Of a DNA stretch of 38,043 bases, positions 8,527 through 17,748 are shown piece by piece. The notes beneath the pieces are model-generated. The model made no database searches and was not told where the DNA came from. It worked only from the letters and a program-made list of their open reading frames with translations. A program made the translations under genes and the position numbers. Source of the stretch: JAPLMW01 sp964619675. GTDB taxonomy: Bacteria > Planctomycetota > Phycisphaerae > Sedimentisphaerales > UBA12454. The stretch's first letter is position 1; every line of letters begins with the position of its first letter. The stretch spans positions 1 to 38,043 of the forward strand of contig CAZUEO010000026.1 of the NCBI GenBank assembly GCA_964619675.1, written 5' to 3'.

Positions 8527-11490
8527 ATGTCGGCTCAAAAAACGGTTGCTGCTCTGCGAAATGCCTGCTGTAGAGCGGCTGCGAATACCGACGCTTCGTT
8601 TTCATTCTCCGTAATACTACGAAGGATAAAGCACGGCACAAGTCTGATTTTATCACTAATTATCCTCATCTCAGGCATCTGCGGTACAGCCGAGGCAATA
8701 GATGATTGGCCAATGTTTCATCATGATTCGGCTCTTGGCGGTTATAGCATATCCTCCGCGCCTGACACAAATACCGTTCTTTGGATATATGACACTAATA
8801 CAGCAGGTTATGGGGGAATGGTGTCTTCCCCGGCAATTGTAAATGGAATACTTTACATTGGTGCTATGGATAGCAATCTCTATGCTGTAAATGTGATAGA
8901 CGGCTCTCTAATTTGGGTTTTCCATTCAGATGGAGTAATCCATTCATCACCGGCTGTATCAGATGATAAGGTTTACTTTCTCTCTGAGGCCGGGAGTTTC
9001 TATGCGTTGGATGCCGATACAAATGATGTAATCTGGCAAACACAGGTAGGTGATGGACCCTGGGATTGGTCGTCCCCTGCAGTTCATAACGGATATGTAT
9101 TTATCGCATCAAGCGCCGGCTATGTTTATCGTCTCGACGCAAACACAGGCGAACCAAACTGGAGCAAATTCATTGGAGGAAGTCCCGATGGACCAATGGC
9201 CGTGGCAAACGGAAAAGTTTATTCCGGAACGCACAATTTTGGGAATGGCGAACCTACTTTGGCTGCCCTCGATGAGATTACCGGTCAGATAATCTGGACT
9301 TACGATTACTATCTGTACCATAATAACGTAGTAGGGATGGTTAATAATAATGGGGCGGCGGTAGCTGATGGGGACAATGACGGAAATCTTGAAGTCTATT
9401 TTGGAGTTTACAATTGGAATGGCACAGATGATCAGGCTGTCTGCTTAGATGAGGCCAATGGTGTTGAAATATGGACGACCAATATAGGTGGTAGTTCTAC
9501 TTCAACTCCGGCTGTGCATAATGGAAAAGTTTTCATCGGTTCCGATGATGGTAAACTCTATGTTCTGAATGCCGTGACAGGCGAGGTTATCTGTGATTAC
9601 CAAACGGGCTCAGCAGTATGGGCTGCTCCTGCAGTGGCCGATGGGAAAGTGTTCTTTGGTTCCTTAGACCACAAATTCTACGCAATAGATGAAACGACCT
9701 GCGAATTGGTTTGGTGTTATGATACCGGCGCCAGCAGACTGGAGGGTTCACCGGCAGTTTATCAGGGAAGCATATATGTCGGTAACGAAAATGGAAAGAT
9801 ATATGCATTTGGCCCTTCATCGAACTTGACCATTGAAAAGGTTGATGATGTCAATGGTGGCGACTGTCGCGGGCCGGGTGATTATATTAATTACACGATT
9901 TTTTACGGCTATCCCGATGAGTCTAATGAGCCGAACTTGCCGGGTATCAGCGATGTCAATATTGTTGATAATCTGCCGGCGGAAGTGGATTTTAATTCAG
10001 CTTCTGCCGGCGGAGTCTATGAACCCAATTCTCATACAGTTATATGGAATATTGGTACGTTGGAGCCGAATGACTCGGGTCTTGTTGCGCTGACAGTGAA
10101 GGTAAAGTGTGCTCAGCCATGCGGTACAATCATAAACGAATGCGAAATAAAAAGCGGTGACCAGACGGCAGATACTGCTTATGAATATACATCCATATGC
10201 TGTCCGACAATTACGAAGGTTGATGATGCCAATGATTGCGTTCTGCCCGATGTTAATATCACATACAATATTTATTACTATGCCAACGGTTACAGCGATA
10301 CGAATGTTGCCATTACCGATTTCCTGGCGGATGAGGTGAACTATGTTTCATCAGATCCCTGTGGGTTTTATGACCCCTGCTCTCATACGGTTATCTGGGA
10401 CATCGGAACGTTAGGTCCCGATGATTCGAATTGTTTTAAACTGGTTGTACAGGTCAATACGAAGGCTGTGCCTGACAGTATAATCATAAACCGGTCCAGG
10501 ATGACGGGCAGCTGCATCTACGGTATTAACGTCTATGAAAGTACCTTTGTATGTCCATGCTTTATTGTTCCTGATGCCGGTTCATATGCCGATGAGATAA
10601 TGGCAGATGACCCCTGTCTGTATCTGCGGTTTGGGGATGACCCTAATAATCATAAAGACTCTTCCGGCAACAACTACTGGGTTGAATACGGCGTTGCGAC
10701 GAGTATTGTGGAGCGCGCTGGTGGAATAGGAAAGTGCATTTATATGACCGGTACAGGCTATAGCTATGCTGCTGCAGCAAATCGGCTGACAGCACCCCCT
10801 TGTCCTTACCCCTCTTATTGTCCAGCCGACTATAACGACCAATATGCTTTTGTTGATGGCGATATAACTTTTGAGTTCTGGTGGAAAGGCTCTCAAGTGA
10901 CCGATACTGATGGAATCTTCTTCCAGCAGACAGGAGAGTTTGAAGATATCGCTCCCGGTTTGGGTAAGCAGGATGCTAATCAGTTCCGTATTCTTAGAAA
11001 TGGCGGCTGGGACTATCCCGGCATGCCGGTTCCTCTTGATGGGCAGTGGCACCACATTGTTGTAGCTTATGATGAGCAGTATAATAATGACCCGAATCAA
11101 ATGCTTGTCAGAATGTTTTTGGACAGCGTACTTGTCAGATCGATAGCTTACACCGGCGGCCCTAACGGTGGAAAGGCGGGGCCGGAGATGGACCGTATTA
11201 TCATTGGCGCTGGATATACTTTAGAAGGCTGGTATTATTATCATAACTTTATGCAGGGATATTACGATGAATTTGCGATATATCCTGGTATTTTGGATGC
11301 GTGCCGTGTGGCGGCTCATTATGCGGCCTGGGAGCCGAGAAATTGTCAGGAATATCTGAATAAATGGTATGCAGTTACTGCCGATCTAAACCAGGATTGC
11401 AAGGTGGACTTTGCTGACTTTGCCGAGTTTGCGTTGGACTGGATGCTTTGCAACGAGCCGAATACCCCAGGCTGCACACCGAACTGGTAG
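8527..11490 (+). CDS. Secreted mosaic protein: PQQ-type beta-propeller, DUF11-like repeats, LamG-like domain, dockerin-like C-terminus
   Basis: This 987-residue exported protein starts with a long n-region and a hydrophobic stretch (about 38-54) ending in a plausible AEA cleavage site at residue 57. Residues about 60-430 repeat the pattern SSPAV...G-x-VY-x-G-x-x-D...LYALD typical of PQQ-like (BamB-type) propeller blades. Residues about 435-660 contain two conserved-repeat (DUF11-like) domains starting TIEKVDD and TITKVDD and containing NIGTL or DIGTL. Residues about 690-930 look like a LamG/concanavalin-type lectin domain (YLRFGDD, WHHIVVAYDE). The end, DLNQDCKVDFADFAEFALDW, is a dockerin-like EF-hand unit common in Phycisphaerae. 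A strong AGGAGAAGG precedes the ATG. PQQ binding is not implied. It is probably a surface or extracellular carbohydrate-associated protein of unknown target. Confidence 0.85.
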   Translation: MSAQKTVAALRNACCRAAANTDASFSFSVILRRIKHGTSLILSLIILISGICGTAEAIDDWPMFHHDSALGGYSISSAPDTNTVLWIYDTNTAGYGGMVSSPAIVNGILYIGAMDSNLYAVNVIDGSLIWVFHSDGVIHSSPAVSDDKVYFLSEAGSFYALDADTNDVIWQTQVGDGPWDWSSPAVHNGYVFIASSAGYVYRLDANTGEPNWSKFIGGSPDGPMAVANGKVYSGTHNFGNGEPTLAALDEITGQIIWTYDYYLYHNNVVGMVNNNGAAVADGDNDGNLEVYFGVYNWNGTDDQAVCLDEANGVEIWTTNIGGSSTSTPAVHNGKVFIGSDDGKLYVLNAVTGEVICDYQTGSAVWAAPAVADGKVFFGSLDHKFYAIDETTCELVWCYDTGASRLEGSPAVYQGSIYVGNENGKIYAFGPSSNLTIEKVDDVNGGDCRGPGDYINYTIFYGYPDESNEPNLPGISDVNIVDNLPAEVDFNSASAGGVYEPNSHTVIWNIGTLEPNDSGLVALTVKVKCAQPCGTIINECEIKSGDQTADTAYEYTSICCPTITKVDDANDCVLPDVNITYNIYYYANGYSDTNVAITDFLADEVNYVSSDPCGFYDPCSHTVIWDIGTLGPDDSNCFKLVVQVNTKAVPDSIIINRSRMTGSCIYGINVYESTFVCPCFIVPDAGSYADEIMADDPCLYLRFGDDPNNHKDSSGNNYWVEYGVATSIVERAGGIGKCIYMTGTGYSYAAAANRLTAPPCPYPSYCPADYNDQYAFVDGDITFEFWWKGSQVTDTDGIFFQQTGEFEDIAPGLGKQDANQFRILRNGGWDYPGMPVPLDGQWHHIVVAYDEQYNNDPNQMLVRMFLDSVLVRSIAYTGGPNGGKAGPEMDRIIIGAGYTLEGWYYYHNFMQGYYDEFAIYPGILDACRVAAHYAAWEPRNCQEYLNKWYAVTADLNQDCKVDFADFAEFALDWMLCNEPNTPGCTPNW

Positions 11491-11507
11491 TAAAAACTTA
11501 AATTCAA

Positions 11508-11541
11508 AGGCCGCTGTGTTGTATTGCCAGCGGCCTTTTTT
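11508..11541 (+). terminator. Rho-independent terminator after the PQQ-repeat protein
   Basis: AGGCCGCTG (11508-11516) pairs perfectly with CAGCGGCCT (11528-11536) around an 11-base loop, and a run of T follows immediately. It begins 17 bases after the stop codon. Confidence 0.9.
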
Positions 11542-11588
11542 GTTCGCAGATATGATATTTCCAATCTCAAAGCTTATATTATTTTTTG

Positions 11589-11617
11589 TTGACGAGCAGT
11601 GGTTCATAAAGTAAATT
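11589..11617 (+). promoter_or_regulatory. Candidate promoter of the DUF502-hpf-pts-rng-kds-lpt operon
   Basis: TTGACG (11589-11594), a 17-bp spacer and TAAATT (11612-11617) lie between the preceding terminator and the first gene of the long operon at 11722. It is the best sigma-70-like match in this gap; a second TTGACT near 11633 has a poorer -10. Confidence 0.45.
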
Positions 11618-11721
11618 GGCTGGCAGATTTGACTGAATTTTGTCTGGTTTTTAAGGTTTTTACGAAGAAAACGGCCAACGGGCCGAAGCAAAAATAATAA
11701 AAGGATTGTAAGTCAGGGGAA

Positions 11722-12552
11722 ATGCAGGCTTTAAAAAATTTTAGAACATACTTTTTCAGAGGCCTGGCCGCGCTTTTGCCAACTATTTTGACAGTCTGGA
11801 TTTTTGTCCAGCTTTACCTGTTTCTCCAGCATAATGTAAGTTCACATATTAACCGCGGCGTAGTCAGGATTCTGGTGTATGCCGCCCCGCATTATCCCTA
11901 TATAAGCGAGGACGAGGTATTGGTTTACGTTAAAGATAATTTTCCGGCCGCTGCTGAGGACCAGCAATTGCTGCAGGATAAGACACAGGATTTTGAAGTG
12001 AAAAGGGCTGTAAGAGTTGAAAAAGCCGAAAAATTCTGGGTCTATGGACGAGGCCAGATGGCCGGGCTTCTGATTGCATTTGTTATTGTAATTTTTGTCG
12101 GCGCGCTTCTGGCAAGTTTCATCGGCAAGGCCCTGTGGCGAATACTTGAACGAGCTTTTATGAAGACGCCGGTCATCAGAAAAATCTACCCCTATATAAA
12201 ACAGGTTACGGACTTCTTTCTTACCAGAGAGAAAATGACTTTCAGCAGAGTTGTCGCTGTTGAATATCCGCGTAAAGGTTCATGGTCGATAGCGATGGTG
12301 ACCGGGGCGGGTCTTCAGAAGATTAACGAAAATCAACAAAAGGAATTTATTACATTGTTTGTCCCGACCTCTCCGACACCGTTTACAGGATATGTTATCA
12401 TAGTTCCCAAAAATGAAGTTATAGAGATGGGTATGACGGTGGAGGAAGCTTTGCGTTTTACCGTAAGCGGCGGAGTTATCAGCCCGGCAATTTTTGACTC
12501 TTATTCCGAAGAAAAAAATACTGCAGAATTAAAAGAATTAAAAGATAAGTAA
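11722..12552 (+). CDS. DUF502 family inner-membrane protein
   Basis: This 276-residue protein belongs to the DUF502 family of bacterial membrane proteins with unknown function. Two hydrophobic segments are clear, ALLPTILTVWIFVQLYLFL near residues 17-35 and GLLIAFVIVIFVGALLASFI near 114-133, followed by the family-typical stretch with PVIRKIYPYIKQVTDFF and then a soluble part with LFVPTSPTPFTGYVIIVP. It opens a ten-gene colinear run; the next gene, hpf, starts 19 bases later. AGGGGA lies almost touching the ATG, so the start is slightly uncertain. Its place before the regulatory PTS and LPS genes suggests an envelope role, which is only inference. Confidence 0.85.
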   Translation: MQALKNFRTYFFRGLAALLPTILTVWIFVQLYLFLQHNVSSHINRGVVRILVYAAPHYPYISEDEVLVYVKDNFPAAAEDQQLLQDKTQDFEVKRAVRVEKAEKFWVYGRGQMAGLLIAFVIVIFVGALLASFIGKALWRILERAFMKTPVIRKIYPYIKQVTDFFLTREKMTFSRVVAVEYPRKGSWSIAMVTGAGLQKINENQQKEFITLFVPTSPTPFTGYVIIVPKNEVIEMGMTVEEALRFTVSGGVISPAIFDSYSEEKNTAELKELKDK

Positions 12553-12571
12553 ATTTTTAAGGAGCGACAGA

Positions 12572-12895
12572 TTGGACATAAGAATCATTGGCAAACACAT
12601 AGGTATAACGGATGATACCAGGGCCCAAATCGAAGAGAAGGTTTCCGGGCTTGCGAAGTTTTACAGCAGCATAATTGATGTTGAAGTTATTGTCGAAGGC
12701 GGCAAAGACGGAGCGACAAATAGTGTCGAGATAATCGCAAGAGCCAAACATAATCATACATTTGTCGCTAAAGAAATCGGGCAGGATATGTATGGATGCC
12801 TGGAGGAAGTTATAAGAAAGGTTGAAAGGCAGCTTAAAAGACAGAAAGAAAAGGAACGAGATAACAAGCACTCACGTAAGACAATGCAGAAATGA
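12572..12895 (+). CDS. hpf: Ribosome hibernation promoting factor (HPF/RaiA family, short form)
   Basis: HPF binds the 30S decoding region and promotes 100S dimers or inactive 70S ribosomes in slow growth. The 107-residue protein has the beta-alpha-beta-beta-beta-alpha pattern of the family: DIRIIGKHIGITD at the start, a helix with IEEKVSGLAKFY, strands VEVIVEGGK and VEIIARAKHN, and a basic C-terminal helix. It lacks the dimerisation domain of long HPF. It starts at TTG with GGAG at 12561-12564, 7 bases upstream. It lies 13 bases before a PTS EIIA gene, the same hpf-ptsN order as in the rpoN region of Proteobacteria. Confidence 0.9.
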   Translation: MDIRIIGKHIGITDDTRAQIEEKVSGLAKFYSSIIDVEVIVEGGKDGATNSVEIIARAKHNHTFVAKEIGQDMYGCLEEVIRKVERQLKRQKEKERDNKHSRKTMQK

Positions 12896-12908
12896 GACGG
12901 GAGCGGAT

Positions 12909-13379
12909 ATGAAGATAGCTGATGTTATATGTACCAAAGCTATTATACCGAGGCTTGAAGCGGTAAAGAGAGATGATGTAATAAAGGAACTTGTCAAAGC
13001 TCTTGAGAAGGCCGGCAAGCTCGCCAAGGGCAGCGCGGCTGATATCGCCAAGGCAGTTATCAAGAGAGAAAATGAAGCCAGTACCGGCATCGGCAAGGGA
13101 GTGGCAGTGCCGCATGTGAGGCATAAGACCATCAAGAAGATAGTTGCGGCTATCGGAGTAAGCGCAAGAGGAATCGATTTTTCCGCTCTCGACAAGCAGC
13201 CGGTTTATACCATCATTTTGCTAATCAGCCCGACCGAAGGCGACCAGCACCTGCAGGCTATGGAAGCCATCTTTGAGCATCTGCAGAAGGATAATTTCAG
13301 AAAATTCCTCAGGCAAAGTGAAACTGTCGAACAGATAAAAGAATTACTGGTGGAAGTTGACCAGAATCCCTCGTGGTAG
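12909..13379 (+). CDS. ptsN: PTS EIIA-Ntr-like regulatory protein
   Basis: This 156-residue protein is a fructose/mannitol-family EIIA domain of the PtsN (EIIA-Ntr) type, which receives phosphate from HPr or NPr and regulates rather than transports sugar. The phosphorylated histidine is H69 in GKGVAVPHVRH; the C-terminal half contains VYTIILLISPTEGDQHLQAM, typical of the domain. An in-frame upstream start at 12822 would overlap hpf by 74 bases. I chose ATG 12909 because it follows GGGAGCGG and gives the family's normal N-terminus. It sits between hpf and ptsH/ptsI, so the phosphate donor chain is encoded directly downstream. No EIIB or EIIC is visible. Confidence 0.9.
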   Translation: MKIADVICTKAIIPRLEAVKRDDVIKELVKALEKAGKLAKGSAADIAKAVIKRENEASTGIGKGVAVPHVRHKTIKKIVAAIGVSARGIDFSALDKQPVYTIILLISPTEGDQHLQAMEAIFEHLQKDNFRKFLRQSETVEQIKELLVEVDQNPSW

Positions 13380-13435
13380 GCCGGCGGCGGAAAGCCTGAC
13401 AGAGAATAGAATTAAAAAGTACAGGAGTAGAACCA

Positions 13436-13744
13436 TTGGCTGATTTGGTCAGTCAAACCGAGGTCGAGATAAAAAATGCCAACGGCCTGCATTTAAGGCC
13501 TGCGATGCAGCTTGTCGATACCGCCAGCAGATTTACAAGCAATATCAAAATCAGCAACGGCAAGACTACCGTTGACGGTAAAAGTATTATGCAGGTTACA
13601 ATGCTTGCCGCGTCGGCAGGTACAAAATTGACTATAACCGCTACGGGCCTTGATGCTCAAATGGCCACCGAGGCACTGAAGGACCTTGTAGAAAATAAGT
13701 TATGCAGTGAACAGGACCGGCAGGCGGAAAAACCCGCCGAGTGA
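13436..13744 (+). CDS. ptsH: Phosphocarrier protein HPr
   Basis: HPr relays phosphate from enzyme I to EIIA proteins. The 102-residue sequence contains the active-site motif GLHLRPA with H19, and the regulatory serine segment VDGKSIM with S50, corresponding to Ser46 of classical HPr. Because S50 is kept, kinase control by an HPrK is possible, but no hprK lies in the window. The start is TTG at 13436 with AGGAG at 13423-13427. The protein is slightly longer than normal owing to a charged C-terminal tail. The gene overlaps ptsI by 4 bases (GTGA). It could equally be called NPr, because the linked EIIA is of the Ntr type. Confidence 0.92.
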   Translation: MADLVSQTEVEIKNANGLHLRPAMQLVDTASRFTSNIKISNGKTTVDGKSIMQVTMLAASAGTKLTITATGLDAQMATEALKDLVENKLCSEQDRQAEKPAE

Positions 13745-15495
13745 TTGGCGTAAAGCAGATGGAAATAAAAAAAGGAATAGCAGTTTCGCCCGGCATTGCG
13801 ATAGCAAAGCCTATCGTTATTGATGCGGAGGATTACCGGATACCCAGACGGTCCATACTGCCTTCGGTAAAAGTCGCCGAGGTCAAGAGGGTAAGGGACG
13901 CCTTTCGCAAAGCTGTCGAGGAGCTTGAGAAAATTGACTCAGACGAAAAAGTTACTGAAGGCAATATCAAGGATATTTTTGCAGTTCATCTGCGGTTTCT
14001 AAAGGACAGAAGTCTGAGAAAAAAAATCACCGACCTTGTTTATAACGATCTTCTAACAGCAGAATACGCCATCTCTACGACCCTGAGAGATATCGCCGAT
14101 CATTTCGCCTCCGTTCAGGACAGGTATATCAGCGAACGAGCAATGGATATCTATGATGTGGAGAAGCGTTTATTACGGCATTTGCTCGGCAAAAAAAGAG
14201 AAGATGTCGAGCATATCGGCCATGAAGCAGTGATAGTCGCTCATGAGCTTGGTCCTACGCAGACCGCCAGTTTCGACCGCGAGTTTATAAAAGGTTTTGC
14301 CACCGATGCCGGCGGAAGAACCAGCCATACGGCGATAGTAGCCCGCTCGCTCGGCATTCCTGCCGTTGTAGGTCTTGAGGACGTTACGAGAAATGTCGAC
14401 CCGACCGCTACCGTGATAATCGACGGCAACCGCGGCGTGGTTGTAATCGACCCTGACGAGGCGACTCTCAAACAGTACTGGCAATATGCGGTTAATTTTG
14501 ACAAACTTGAAAGAGAACTCGACGCGATTCGCGACCTTGACGCGGTTACCCGCGACGGTGTGCAGATAGAACTGCTGGGCAATATCGAATTTCCGCATGA
14601 GGCGGAAACCGTTTTAGACAGGGGCGGGGTCGGCATCGGTCTTTATCGAACCGAGTTTCTGTACCTTTACAGTCAGACCGAACCTGCCGAAGAAGACCAT
14701 TATAACGCATACAGCGAGGTTATGAGGGTTTTTCGCGATATGCCTGTGGTGATAAGGACGATGGACCTCGGCGCGGATAAATTCACGCAGAGCCGCCGGT
14801 TTGTGCGCGAGCCGAACCCATTTCTGGGACTTCGCTCAATCCGCTTCTGTCTGCAGAATCTCGTTATGTTCAAAACGCAGATTCGGGCCATCCTCAGGGC
14901 TTCAGTTCACGGAGATGTACGCGTGATGTTCCCGCTGATAAGCAGTTTGCACGAACTGCGGCAGGCAAAAATGATAATCCGTGACGTAATGGAGGACCTC
15001 GATGAAGATTCCATCGAGTACAGGCCTGATATACCGATAGGAATTATGATAGAAACGCCTTCAGCGGCGCTGACCGCTTCGATACTTGCAAACGAATGTG
15101 ATTTCTTCAGCATAGGGACCAACGACCTTATTCAATATACTCTCGCGGTTGACCGTGGTAATGAGCGGGTCTCCACCCTTTACTCAGGCGCCGACCCTGC
15201 GGTGATAGGCCTTCTTCGAAGCGTAATTCACGAGGCAAACAAGGCGCGAATAAGCGCCGGCATCTGCGGCGAAATGGCTTCAGAACCGGAATTTGTGATG
15301 CTGCTTCTCGGACTGGGTTTCAGGACTTTTTCGCTTGCTCCGCCGATGATACCGGAGATAAAAAAACTCATACGCTCGGTAACAATAGAATCCTGCAACA
15401 GCCTTGCACGGAAAGTGCTTTTAATGAGCTCCGAGCGCGAAGTGATAAACTATCTCCGCAGTGCAGCAATGAAAGTTCTGCCTGAAGTGTTTTAA
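13741..15495 (+). CDS. ptsI: Phosphoenolpyruvate-protein phosphotransferase (PTS enzyme I)
   Basis: Enzyme I autophosphorylates from PEP and donates to HPr. The 584 residues are the length of the classical sugar or plain enzyme I, so there is no N-terminal GAF domain as in PtsP. Motifs seen include the phospho-histidine loop GGRTSHTAIVARSLGIPAVVG with H196, GIGLYRTEFLYL, VIRTMDLGADK, EPNPFLGLRSIRF and the C-terminal GTNDLIQYTLAVDRGNE followed by ICGEM. The GTG at 13741 overlaps the ptsH stop. An ATG at 13759 (MEIKKGIAVSPG) is an alternative start matching typical N-termini but lacks a better ribosome site. With ptsN and ptsH it completes a phosphorelay lacking a transporter. Confidence 0.95.
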   Translation: MIGVKQMEIKKGIAVSPGIAIAKPIVIDAEDYRIPRRSILPSVKVAEVKRVRDAFRKAVEELEKIDSDEKVTEGNIKDIFAVHLRFLKDRSLRKKITDLVYNDLLTAEYAISTTLRDIADHFASVQDRYISERAMDIYDVEKRLLRHLLGKKREDVEHIGHEAVIVAHELGPTQTASFDREFIKGFATDAGGRTSHTAIVARSLGIPAVVGLEDVTRNVDPTATVIIDGNRGVVVIDPDEATLKQYWQYAVNFDKLERELDAIRDLDAVTRDGVQIELLGNIEFPHEAETVLDRGGVGIGLYRTEFLYLYSQTEPAEEDHYNAYSEVMRVFRDMPVVIRTMDLGADKFTQSRRFVREPNPFLGLRSIRFCLQNLVMFKTQIRAILRASVHGDVRVMFPLISSLHELRQAKMIIRDVMEDLDEDSIEYRPDIPIGIMIETPSAALTASILANECDFFSIGTNDLIQYTLAVDRGNERVSTLYSGADPAVIGLLRSVIHEANKARISAGICGEMASEPEFVMLLLGLGFRTFSLAPPMIPEIKKLIRSVTIESCNSLARKVLLMSSEREVINYLRSAAMKVLPEVF

Positions 15496-15531
15496 AGAAA
15501 ATTAACTTTTTAAGGATTTAGGAGGTCAGCA

Positions 15532-16173
15532 ATAAATTCGAATGTACTTACCCTTGCGGGTAAATTTAAAATAAGCGGCAATGTAAGGTTTCTGTCCCAT
15601 CAGGAAACAATGCGGGTCATCGCCAGGGCGACTGTCCGCAGCGGAATTGCCCTGATTTACAGTCAGGGCTTCAATCCGCATCCGAAACTTTCACTGCCGC
15701 TGCCGAGGAATGTCGGACTTGCCTCTGATGACGAACTTTTCTGCGTGAAAATAGAAGCATCTGAAGGTTTTTCATTTAAGGAATTGATTGCTGAACAGCT
15801 GCCTGGCGGTTTTGAGCTTGTGTCTGTTGCGGTTACGGAAAAACCGGTTACATACAGGCCGATTGAGGTCGAATATCTGGTAAAGCCGGCAGAAAAAATT
15901 ACGGATATACAAAAGATTAACGAACAGGTTCAGACCGGCAGTGAAATTTTAATTGAAAGAACTATAAACAGCCAAGGCGATGTAAAAACCGTAGATATCG
16001 CAAAATTTCTGAGGCTTTTTGAGTTTACCGCCCAGGGCGTCAGAGTTTTTTGCAGAGTTTTGCCGACAGGGACGGTAAGACCTGATGAGATATTAAAACT
16101 GCTCGGTATGCAGCCGTGCGAAATCAGCAGCTCGATTATCAGAAAACAGGTAACCTGGCAGATAGATGAATAA
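15532..16173 (+). CDS. TIGR03936/DUF2344 family radical SAM-associated protein, apparent ATA start
   Basis: The 213-residue protein belongs to the TIGR03936 (DUF2344) family, often fused or adjacent to a radical SAM protein and near rng; its function is unknown. The N-terminal family block is seen only if translation starts before the first ATG: in frame upstream come KFKISGNVRFLSHQETMRV, then YSQGFNPHPKLS. The only candidate start that includes this block and follows the excellent AGGAGG at 15520-15525 is ATA at 15532, 6 bases downstream. The first ATG (15610) would remove 26 conserved residues, although AGGA lies before it too. No radical SAM partner adjoins; rng follows 36 bases later. A sequencing error at the start codon is possible. 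Confidence 0.82.
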   Translation: MNSNVLTLAGKFKISGNVRFLSHQETMRVIARATVRSGIALIYSQGFNPHPKLSLPLPRNVGLASDDELFCVKIEASEGFSFKELIAEQLPGGFELVSVAVTEKPVTYRPIEVEYLVKPAEKITDIQKINEQVQTGSEILIERTINSQGDVKTVDIAKFLRLFEFTAQGVRVFCRVLPTGTVRPDEILKLLGMQPCEISSSIIRKQVTWQIDE

Positions 16174-16209
16174 TATTTTAAGCAAGTAAGCAGATAAGGA
16201 TAAAGATAT

Positions 16210-17736
16210 ATGGCAAGAGAGATGCTGATAAATTTTGCCGAGGCGGACGAGTGCAGAATCGCGGTTGTCCAGGACGGCAGTCTCGAGGAACTTTATATCG
16301 AAAGGCCGTCGCTGGCGAGCCGAGTCGGAAACATCTACAAAGGCAAAGTAGTCAATGTCGAGCCCGGGATACAGGCAGCCTTTGTAGATTTCGGTTACGG
16401 CAAGAACGGTTTTCTGCATATCAGCGACCTGCACCCGCGGTACTATATGCGCAAAGGCAACGAATATACCGAGCATATCGGCAAGAGAAAATCACTCAGG
16501 GAAAGACCGCCCATTCAGCAATGTCTCAAGAAGGGCCAGGATATCGTTGTTCAGGTTACCAAAGGAGGAATAAATACCAAAGGACCGACGCTGTCAACAT
16601 ATCTGTCGCTGCCGGGCAAGTATCTTGTAATGATGCCGTGGATGCGCAACCTCGGCGTTTCACAGAAAATCGAGGATGAGCAGGAACGCGCAAGGCTCAG
16701 GCAGATTCTTAATGATGTCCGGGTGCCCGACAAGGCAGGTTTTATTCTCCGCACCGCAAGCGCAGGCTGTTCGAAAAGGGACGTCCAGAAAGACCTCGGA
16801 TATATAACCAGGCTGTTTCGAGCGATACAGAAGAGAATTGATACTGTGCCTGCACCTGCCGAATTGTATAGAGAGTCGGACCTCGTTATTCGCGTAGTCA
16901 GAGACGTTTTCAATACCAACATCAGCAGAATTATCTGCGACAGTGAAAATGTGGCCCGCAGAGTAAGAGATTTTCTCGGTATCATTCAGCCGAGACTGAA
17001 AAGCCGTGTAACGTATTATGACGGGAAAGTTCCGCTGTTCCACAAGTATAAAATCGAAGATGAAATCCGCAAAATTCATGCGAAACGCGTTGAGCTCAAA
17101 AGCGGGGGTTCAATCGTCGTGGAGCAGACCGAGGCGCTTGTTGCGATAGACGTAAACAGCGGCAAATACAGGAGGCATGAAAGCGCCGAGCAGACCGCTC
17201 TTAAGATTAATGTCGAGGCCGCAAAGGAAATTGCCCGGCAGCTTAAGCTTCGCGACCTTGGCGGTTTGATTATCTGCGATTTCATTGATATGCGTGACGG
17301 CAAAAACAGAAGGGAGGTTGAAAGGACCTTTCGCGGAGCTCTGAGAGACGACCGTGCCCGCAGCAGAATATTGAGAATAAGCGCATTCGGCATTATCGAG
17401 ATGACGAGGCAGAGAGTAAGGCCGTCTCTGCAGTTAAGCACTTATCGCAAGTGCCCGCACTGCGGCGGAACGGGTATGGTCAAAAGTCCGGAAACAGCTG
17501 CGATAGAAATTATAAGAACCCTCAATATGGCCGCGGCCAGAAGCGAGGTCAGAAGAATCGAGCTGTCTGTGCCGCCCAACGTAGCCGATTTCCTGCTCAA
17601 TAGACGCAGAGCCGTCATCGCCAGAATAGAAACGGATGAGAAAAAACAGATAGTAATCCGGCCGGATGAAACTTGTCCCGCCGAGCAGTATAATATAATA
17701 TGTTTTGACGACCGTGAAGGAATAGTGAAACTTTAA
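16210..17736 (+). CDS. rng: Ribonuclease E/G family endoribonuclease
   Basis: This 508-residue enzyme has the catalytic half of RNase E/G and no long degradosome scaffold, so it resembles RNase G, which processes 16S rRNA 5' ends and turns over mRNA. An S1 domain lies at residues about 38-125 (VGNIYKGKVVNVEPGIQAAFVDFG) with the usual insertion. The Mg-binding aspartates are D314 in AIDVNSGK and D357 in ICDFIDM. The Zn-link is C415-x-x-C418 (KCPHCGGTG), used for dimerisation. It sits between the DUF2344 gene and kdsD; DUF2344 next to rng is a recurrent pairing in bacteria. AGGATAAAG gives a modest ribosome site before ATG 16210. Confidence 0.95.
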   Translation: MAREMLINFAEADECRIAVVQDGSLEELYIERPSLASRVGNIYKGKVVNVEPGIQAAFVDFGYGKNGFLHISDLHPRYYMRKGNEYTEHIGKRKSLRERPPIQQCLKKGQDIVVQVTKGGINTKGPTLSTYLSLPGKYLVMMPWMRNLGVSQKIEDEQERARLRQILNDVRVPDKAGFILRTASAGCSKRDVQKDLGYITRLFRAIQKRIDTVPAPAELYRESDLVIRVVRDVFNTNISRIICDSENVARRVRDFLGIIQPRLKSRVTYYDGKVPLFHKYKIEDEIRKIHAKRVELKSGGSIVVEQTEALVAIDVNSGKYRRHESAEQTALKINVEAAKEIARQLKLRDLGGLIICDFIDMRDGKNRREVERTFRGALRDDRARSRILRISAFGIIEMTRQRVRPSLQLSTYRKCPHCGGTGMVKSPETAAIEIIRTLNMAAARSEVRRIELSVPPNVADFLLNRRRAVIARIETDEKKQIVIRPDETCPAEQYNIICFDDREGIVKL

Positions 17737-17748
17737 TGGAGTGGTCTG

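Noticed and set aside
12822..12908. Upstream extension of ptsN
   Set aside because: It would overlap hpf by 74 bases and add a basic stretch absent from the family; ATG 12909 has GGGAGCGG in front.
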